Shown here piece by piece: positions 57,053 to 64,000 of a DNA stretch of 64,000 bases. The position numbers and the translations under genes are program-made. The DNA comes from Carya illinoinensis. Its lineage: Eukaryota > Streptophyta > Magnoliopsida > Fagales > Juglandaceae. Positions within the stretch are counted from its first letter, which is position 1, and every line of letters starts with the position of its first letter. The notes below the pieces were generated by a model, which was not told the DNA's origin, searched no databases, and was given only the letters and a program-made list of their open reading frames with translations. The stretch covers positions 6,051,501 to 6,115,500 of the forward strand of contig NC_056757.1 of assembly GCF_018687715.1 (NCBI RefSeq), written 5' to 3'.

Positions 57053-57831
57053 TATCTATAGTAGATACTTCATCCTAATTTCTTCCCAAATATACAAAAT
57101 TCTTCGTCTCAATCTATTTTACTTTTTTTCTATAAAACATATGTTAACTTAAAAATTTTAAAAGGCCTCAACTTAATTTTTTTTAATTAAAATTTATTAT
57201 TTAGACAGGTTTTGAAAGTAGGATTGAGTTTTTCACACACACACACAAAATAAATAAATAAATAAGACTTTATCTCTACTTCATTTATCCAATATTCATA
57301 AAAAAGACCAAAACAATTTTCGTCTTAATTCCATTTCTCAATTTATTATTATAAGAGCGCATTTTAAGAAATCTACCAAACAACCACGTCCGCCAAAAAA
57401 TAATATTACTAAGTATATTTAATCTTTGAATTCTATGAAATTCCATGCTAAGAAATGACATGAGAGACTTTAAAATATTCTTATTTACAATAGATCTGTA
57501 CCCTAAATGACTCATTGATGTAGGCCTAATGCTAAACTATGTAAATCTACGTATCTTATTCTCCATTTATGATTGCTTTGCTTATCTTCCTATTCGCTGC
57601 AGCCGACATCCGTACAGGCACTGTAATGTCACTCTAGACCACCATTGGGAACCCAAACCCAAATCGATTGAGTCTCGACTCATCACCGTGAGTCGGGAAT
57701 AACTCATTCTCGAGTGCTCATGAACCTGTCCTTACAAAACAGGCCTTAACAACGACCATCAAAACCTGAAAAATAAAATAAAATAAAATGAAAATGTTTG
57801 AGCTTTTTATATAAATCTTAAGGATTGTATC
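56260..57831. other. spacer with microsatellites and a GC-rich patch
   Basis: (TTTA)n then (TTA)n at about 56999-57053; (CA)n then (AATA)n at about 57233-57266. A GC-rich patch at 56535-56625 (CCGGGCCC, GGATCCCGGG) recalls transposon ends. Small open frames here lack protein features. Confidence 0.45.
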
Positions 57832-60800
57832 TGTAACAGTCGGCTAGAAATTTAATTATGAAATTTCTATTAGCTTTAGGAACCTCGTGAAGACCTCATA
57901 AGTTTTCACGAATCGACTAATTGCATAGGTTTTAGTCTGTCAACATAGTTAGTGTTATCACTCACTTTGGTGACAGAAATGCGATTTTTAATTATTTGAG
58001 ATAGTTAGAAGTGTCAGAATACATTATAGTCTACACCTCTAGGCTTAATTGAATATTTAGGATTTTTCAGTACTAAGTTTATTACATTTATTTTTGGAGT
58101 GAATAGTAACTTCGGTAAACGTACTAAGCGCAGTGTTTTCAAAATCACAGTATGTAATGTCCAAATTAGGTTAGCAAAATTTTATTTGGACACTTGGCAA
58201 GATCTTAACCACACATAATTAATAGTATTAGATACTTGGCACAAAAATAAACTATTAGATGGAATTGTGAAGGAAATCAAGGTGTGAGATCATAACACCT
58301 AAGCAAAATCTTTTTCATCTGATTAACCAAATTGAGGCCCAATAAGGCCCACGAATTTGGCCACCTTGGTAAGGCTTCTTGGAGAAGTTTCTTCCCCCAC
58401 TTGGCAGATCATTCATTGCCACAAGCTGCACTCAATAGTATGGAGGAACCCACCCCATCAAGCACCATGCCCCAAAGCTTTTGTCCTTGCCCCCCACTAT
58501 CCTTCACTTCATGTCACACGTATACCTCCACTCAATGATCAAGGTCCAAATAATCCCCCTACAGAAGTCTTAAGTCGTGCAAGACACTTTTACTTCACTT
58601 TAATAATTTCTTCACCCGTTCTTAGAGAGAAACGCAAAAGAGCTCTTAGACAGATTTATGGGTCTTTTTGCGTGGATATTTTCAACCATTTGTAAGTAGT
58701 TTTGCACGATGACTCCTTCATAAAAGTTGTTCCTCTTTGAATCTAGTTTCCGTAGATGTATTTTTCTATCATTCCATGGTCAGTTGGTCAGTCAAAAGTA
58801 TTTTTAACCATGGAAAGGTCATTCTGGGCTTGAATCTGGAGAGTATGTTATGTTTTGGAGTTTTTGACCAATCTAATGGATATATCTTGGTCCGAAAATT
58901 TTATGGAGTGTTCTTAGCATGTGTTTAAGAGTTTTCATTGAGGTTTTGTTACATGACTAAAGCTTTTGATGATAGATTTTCTTAGATCTAGAAACTTAAA
59001 AACTGGAAGTGGCAAAACAGTTTTTATTTGGAGAAAGTTTGAATATTTCGAGGTTTGATCTTACTCTAAAGGCTTTGATATTTTTATATGATGATCCTAA
59101 GTCTCTTATTTTCATGTTAGAATGTTATTTTGGAGATATTTAGTATTAGTTTCAAATATATGATTTTTCTATGCAAGAGGATTTCGGTTAGGCCTAAGAT
59201 ATGATGTTTTTGGATTAGATCCATGTTTATTTTTTTTTCTAGCTATGTGATTTTAAGTTTGATGGTTGGATCCTATTTAAGACACATCACTAAACCATGT
59301 GATGCTTTATTTCGAAGATCTCACCTTCTTAAGCCATTGATCAAGAGATTTATCAAAACTAGTTGAGGAAAACGTTTCTATTTTTAGACTAAGTGTAAAA
59401 CCAAAAACTTCAAATGCTATTTTGTGATTTTGGTGACTTTAGTTTGATGATTTAAAGTATGGTTGATATTAGGATGATATTGTGAATATGTTAGAAGTAA
59501 GATTTAATTTTTGAAATTCTTGGAGATATTTTGATTTAAGGTCAAAACTTGTGATTCAAGTGCTTGGATTTTTTTACAAAAAAAAAGTTTGGTGTTGATT
59601 ATTAGCTTTTTCTAAATGGATGTTTTAAGTATGGTTTTGAACTTAGGATTGGAAGATATTTGTTGCAAAACTTTGGTTTAAACATGAGTTTTGAAATTGA
59701 AAGAAATTGCAACAAAAATCAAGAGAAATGGCCTATGGATGTTTCGGCCATAGTGTATCTTCCATAGTTGTGATTAGTTTTAAATTTTTCTAAATTGATA
59801 TATGAATTGAGGATAAAATTTACATGAGGCATGTAAATTTTGGTGACTTTTGGAGTTAGTATGCAAAATCCTTAAGTTATGGGTAAAACGGTCATTTTCC
59901 TACATGCAGAGAGTAAAATAGAAATTTTACTCTTTAAGTTAGTATTTTTCATATTTCAATTTATTAGTGATTTAGTGCTAACTTTTAGAATCACTAATTA
60001 CAATTCCTCGTGATCGCGCTTAAGGTTTTATAAGAAACACGGAGATCGAGGTAAGTTATCTTTTAACTTACTAACAATCTACTGTGTATGTGTGCTAAGT
60101 AAAGGAACTACAGTGTATGTATGTGTGTTATAATATATGTCATGCCATGCCAATTCATCACGTAATTATTTGTTATATAGAATTTATTCTGTTATCAGTT
60201 TTTATCTGTTACATAATATATTCTGTCATGTATTGCTCTACATTACAAGTACATCATGCTAAGTATGCCATCTATTACATGTATGTCAAGTCATGTAATA
60301 TTCACTGTTGCAAGTATGTCATGTTCAATATGTTGTCTATTATATGTTATGCCATGTTACGAAATATTTCTATCTCAAGTTGATCATGTATTTCAAGTTA
60401 TGTTCAAGTCACGTTATGTTACGTCAGGGCTTTAGTCCTTTCATATTCCAGTCACGTTTCATCTTGATTACTTATGTATGGGGTCACAGCAATTGTGATG
60501 CATACACTATGTGAGACACAGCAATTGTGACACGTAGAATACATGGGGCCACAACAACTGTGAAGTATGTATTTTTCATGTTAATTCAAGTTGCAGAGTA
60601 AGTTCATACTAAGTCAAGTTTCAGATCAAGTTCATGTCAAGTCAAGTTCAGTTCATGTTTCAATTTAAGTTATGTCAATTATGCTATGTTGTACGCTAAG
60701 TTATGCTTTAATTACTTATGAATTTGATTATGCATTTATGCTTTTACTGTCATCAATGCATCATTAGCTTATGTGGAAGTTTTTTTGTTAACTTACTGAG

Positions 60801-61268
60801 ATTTGTAATCAAATCTCACTTTGGTAGTCCCAACTACTATTTCCCCCGAATGGTAGATCTTGTTACAGGACCTGAAGGACAATCAGGAGCTGATTAACTA
60901 GACACAGTTGACTAAGCGACGGTGCGACATCAATGTTAATATAGTAATTAACGTAAATTACTACTTGTACGATTGACTTGCATCTCTAGTACTTTTTGGA
61001 TCATAACCATTTTGGACTAGTGTTGTGATCTTAGTTGTTCAATGGGTTTTTATGTATGAAATATGTTTTAAGCATTTGAGATATTTTCAATTTGGTGCAT
61101 AGTATTGCTAAAGAAAAAAATTTATCCGCTGCGAATATTGCATATTGTTAGATGCATATTAGGAATATTGCATCTTATATGTCATGAATGGGGGCAGGTA
61201 ACCTTGTGTTGCATGTCTCGACGCTTCAAATGTCCGTCTGATCCCAAACGGAATTTGAGGGCGTCACA
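57832..61268 (+). mobile_element. solo LTR of a Gypsy element (Tekay/Del-like)
   Basis: A 3.4-kb segment from TGTAACAGTCGGCTAG to GAGGGCGTCACA, non-coding throughout. The flanks are GTATC (57827-57831) and TTATC (61269-61273), a target duplication with one change. Near the 3' end, GTTAACTTACTGAGATTTG and a closing GCGTCACA resemble LTRs of Tekay/Del chromoviruses, which are unusually long. A CATG-rich stretch (60110-60700) includes three imperfect CACAGCAATTGTGA repeats (60484-60565). No PBS or second LTR is found. Orientation is inferred. Confidence 0.65.
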
Positions 61269-61393
61269 TTATCCATCTATTTAGCAGATGAAACAATAAA
61301 CTTGATTTTAGGTGTCATTTGGATAGTAAGTTGAGATTAAAGTTGAAATCTGAATAAAATATTGTTAGAATATTATTTTTTTAATACTATCCT
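61269..61393. other. partial copy of the adjacent MITE
   Basis: About 61310-61385 shares GTTTGGATA, GAATAAAATATTGTTAGAATATT and similar words with the left half of the MITE at 61394. Confidence 0.4.
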
Positions 61394-61599
61394 GGTTTGG
61401 TTATACAGTTCAGATGAGATGAGATGAGATTTTTTTATTAAAAATTGAATAAAATGTTGTTATAATATAATTTTTTAATATTAGTTTTGTTTTGGAATTT
61501 AAAAATGTTGAATTGTTTATTATATTTTTTATAAAAATTTGATAAAGTTGTAATGATTATATGAGATGAATGAGATAGTTTAGTTTTGTGTAACCAAAC
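61394..61599. mobile_element. MITE with GTTTGGTTA ends
   Basis: GTTTGGTTATACAGTTCAG at the left end is the inverted partner of CTAAACT...TAACCAAAC at the right. A (GATGA)n run follows the left end and an inverted one precedes the right end. No clear target duplication. Confidence 0.5.
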
Positions 61600-61936
61600 T
61601 AACCCTTATTATTTTGAAATTTGTAAAAATTGAATTATTTATTATATTTTGTGTAAAAATTTAAAAAATTTATAATAATAAAATATTTCTTATATCCAAC
61701 CGGCAGATGCAACATTAATAAGGAAGCTGAAGGGTGCCAAATTACATGGACGAAAATGAATCGAGCTAAAGGGTTTTTTTCCATCGAAGTCATGTAAGGG
61801 ATTATATATTAAAAAATCTTTATCAATAATGATAGTGCACAGTTGTAGTCTCCTCTCTAGGTTTTCCTACGTAGAGGTTTTCCGTTTGCCTTAGTGCAGT
61901 TTCCCGTCTCTTACGTTGACTCTTTTGCTTCGCTTC

Positions 61937-63109
61937 ATGGAGTCGTCTCTCCATGATTTGTACCAATGCCCCTCCTTGACTGAAAAGGAAACGGAGGAGG
62001 TTGTGGTCTCGCCTGAGAATCTCCGATCTACTACCATTTGTGGTGAGAAATGTCTGCTTTTGCAGTTACTTACTACGCGTCACTATAATAAGTTGGTGTT
62101 CAAGAATACTATGCGGAAAGCCTGGAGGCTTATCCGGGGTGTTAATTTTCGGGACTTAAACTCGTCGCTCATGCTAGCGGAGTTTGAAGATCGTTTCGAT
62201 AAGGCAAAAGTTATCCGAGAAGGTCCCTGGTCTTTTGACAAACATTTGGTTATGTTGAAGGAGGTTAATGGTTGGCAACAAGCCCACGATATTTCTTTCA
62301 TTGATGCTCAGTTTTGGGTTCGGCTTCATGATCTGCCTCTGCTGGCATGTACTGGTGTGGTGGGTCATCTTCTGGGGGCGAAGATTGGTGTGGTCGAAGA
62401 AGTTGATGTGGATGATGAAGACATGGCCTGGGGCGAATATCTGCAAGTCCGTGTTTCTCTGAGAGTGTCGCAGCCTCTGTTACGGGGCTCGAAGTTCGCA
62501 ATTGGAGGGGGTGACGTTGTCTAGGTCCCCTTTTCCTATGAGCGCCTCCCAAATTTCTGTTATCAATGTGGTTGTCTTGGTCATAGTGACAAGGAGTGTT
62601 CCTTTGTCTCGGCGGCGGCGGCGATGTCTGTCAGTTCGGACTTACCTTATGGTGCATGGCTTCATGCTAGTGGTTATGGTTCCAAATTCCCACCGTCTCA
62701 GACGCAAGCCAAACCTGCTGCAAACGGTGACAATGATTATACGACTCAGCCTTCTGGTGCTGTTGGCACGGCTGTGGTCCCTGATCCCGGGGTGCTGCCT
62801 CCTCTGGATTCCCTTAGCGTCTCGGTCCCAATGGTTATGCAGCTGACGAGACCGTTATTGCAGCAGTTACCTTGTGGGGTCGAGGACGTAACTGGTGAGA
62901 CGGGTCTCGTTCTGCCTGCTCCTCCCGTCTTTGGGCCTGCTGGGCCGCCCAGCCCACTTGGGATGGTTTCTGCGACCTCTCCTTCATTGAAGCCCAATGG
63001 ACTCTCTAGTAGAAAGTGGAAACCCTTGTCGTCCATCCATTCCCCTGACCCGAGTGTTTCTCCAATTCCTTCGTCGTCTAAGGACCCAGATAGGCGTGTG
63101 AAGAAATGA
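61937..63109 (+). pseudogene. LINE ORF1 (DUF4283 and zinc knuckle), one nonsense codon
   Basis: Starts MESSLHDLYQCPSLTEKETE. Residues up to about 195 show the DUF4283 RNA-binding fold of plant LINE and gag-like proteins: FKNTMRKAWRLIRGVNFRDL, REGPWSFDKHLVMLKEV, FWVRLHDLPL. A TAG at 62522 interrupts the frame, which then continues in phase with YERLPNFCYQCGCLGHSDKE, the zinc knuckle, and a long proline/serine-rich tail to the TGA at 63107. ORF1 proteins coat LINE RNA. The upstream TTG-started extension is not needed because the ATG at 61937 fits the domain start. A frame on the other strand (62746-63312) is a shadow. Confidence 0.83.
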
Positions 63110-63198
63110 AAGGGGATCTCGACTGGTTCTGTGTCTTCCCAGCGCAAGATCAAACGGCCGCATGTCTCATCTGTCACGGATGAGACGCTGGAGGCTAG

Positions 63199-64000
63199 TA
63201 CCTCTTCTGTATCGGCGAGGGCTGCGGCGTAGCCTCGCCGGCAGCCAGGAAGCTGTTGAGTTGGAATGCCTGTGGGCTTGGGAACCCATGGGGCATTGGT
63301 ACCCTCCGCCATTTAGTGTGGATGGAAGCTCCTGATGTTCTATTCTTGCAGGAAACCAGACTCTCTTCTCGGGTGTTTGATTCTTGTAAGTTCCTCTTAA
63401 ATTTTCCTAATTGTTTAGCTGTTGGATCTAGTGGTAGAAAGGGTAGTTTGGCTCTTTTGTGGGGACGGGAGGTTGATTTGTCTATCCTCTCGTTCTCTCC
63501 TCATCATTTTCATGCAGTAATTACTGATGTCTCTTTTCGTTTGGGTCGATGGTTTTTCACTACTTTTTACGGTTGTCCTGAAACTCACCTACGGTTTCGC
63601 TCTTGGGCGTTGCTCCGCTCGTTGTGTTGTCCTCCCGGGGAGGCTTGGTTGATCATGGGTGATTTTAACGAAATATTATACCAGCATGAGAAGAAGGGGG
63701 GTAAGCCTCGTCCTGCGAGGCAATTGCTAGAATTTCGGGACGTTCTGGAGGAGTGCAGCTTGAGGGATTTAGGCTTCTCGGGACCTAAATTCACTTGGTG
63801 TAATCGGAGGGCTTTTCCGTCCCGTATTAGTGAATGCCTTGACCATGTTTTGGTTAATTCTTCGTGGTGGGATTGTTGTCCTCGTGCTCAGGTTACACAT
63901 GGTGTCGTCTCTTACTCTGATCATTTACCCATTTGGGTCACGACGGAGGGTGAGTTGCCTTCGCCTACATCCAACAAACCCTTTCGGTTTGAAGCCATGT
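63199..64000 (+). CDS. LINE ORF2 N-terminus: APE-like endonuclease, partial
   Basis: An open frame runs from 63199 to the window edge, with the family start at about 63250 (KLLSWNACGLGNPWG) and first ATG at 63322. The endonuclease motifs appear in order: FLQETRLSS (Glu), FFTTFYG, WLIMGDFNEILYQ (Asp, Asn), FSGPKFTWCN, CLDHVLVNSSWW and YSDHLPIW (Asp, His). This enzyme nicks target DNA so that RT can prime on it. Catalytic positions look intact. The family usually has SWNCRGLGN where this has SWNACGLGN. It is in a different phase from ORF1, separated by about 90 bases with two stops. The rest, including RT, is outside the window. Confidence 0.85.

Larger units (their letters stand above)
61830..64000 (+). 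mobile_element. L1-type LINE, 5' part, running off the window
   Basis: A 5' leader (about 61830-61936), ORF1 (61937-63109) and the endonuclease part of ORF2 (from about 63200 to the window end) lie in the normal order. Only one stop in ORF1 is seen, and the endonuclease frame is fully open, so this is a younger copy than the LINE at 24-28 kb. The RT and 3' end lie outside. Confidence 0.85.

Noticed and set aside
58332..58695. Two overlapping open frames of 68 and 112 codons
   Set aside because: They fall inside the 3.4-kb solo LTR and show no known domain or codon pattern.
60110..60700. Regular CATG/TCAAGTT words suggesting a CRISPR-like or satellite array
   Set aside because: The words are irregular in spacing and sequence; there are no constant repeats with unique spacers, and the stretch lies in a plant LTR.
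62746..63312. 188-codon frame on the minus strand
   Set aside because: It is antisense to LINE ORF1/ORF2, whose plus-strand domains are clear; the GC-rich third positions create the shadow.

Overview
The window is nuclear DNA of a flowering plant. It has long AT-rich spacers, GT-AG and GC-AG spliceosomal introns, plant-specific DC1 zinc-binding proteins, plant Copia and Gypsy LTR retrotransposons, plant L1-type LINEs, TRIMs, a tRNA-derived SINE and several MITEs. Nothing looks bacterial or organellar. The mix suggests a woody eudicot, perhaps of the Fagales (walnut, pecan or oak group), but that placement is inference. Most of the 64 kb is mobile-element DNA. Host-gene content is one possibly active DC1 gene, its broken sister copy, and decayed fragments of an E2 ubiquitin-conjugating enzyme and of a DP (E2F partner) transcription factor.

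Layout. 1-4.2 kb: a decayed hAT transposase, an intron-bearing E2 fragment and a Copia fragment. 4.48-9.77 kb: a Copia element on the minus strand with both LTRs and target duplications, followed by a SINE. 11-15.2 kb: AT-rich DNA with MITEs and a large inverted repeat. 15.5-19.8 kb: DC1 locus 1 (two exons), with a solo LTR in its promoter. 21.1-23.6 kb: the 3' exons of a DP gene joined in frame to a truncated Copia element. 24.4-28.0 kb: a decayed LINE carrying a TRIM. 28.0-34.2 kb: a Copia element abutting the 5' end of a different Copia family and a 30-base poly-C run. 35.2-39.5 kb: DC1 locus 2, a pseudogene carrying a solo LTR and a TRIM. 40.1-54.1 kb: a long-LTR, SIRE/Maximus-like Copia element that encloses a younger RE1-like Copia element and carries two related antisense coiled-coil ORFs upstream of its 3' LTR. 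54.3-55.6 kb: a solo LTR of the same family. 57.8-61.3 kb: a 3.4-kb Gypsy-type solo LTR. 61.8-64.0 kb: the 5' part of another LINE, running off the window.

The two DC1 loci are direct, same-strand duplicates that share promoter-proximal repeats, exon structure and an unusual second exon. Locus 1 has lost about 0.6 kb containing the ancestral TATA box, start codon and first DC1 module, but it carries a solo LTR with its own TATA box in the gene's orientation. Locus 2 keeps the ancestral promoter and start but is broken by two insertions, a frameshift and three stop codons. The strongest leads are this possible promoter replacement, the paired antisense ORFs in the long-LTR element, the Copia-DP fusion with intact splice sites, and the two TRIMs.

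All boundaries were read by eye. Percent identities, exact element ends where marked approximate, and family names are estimates.
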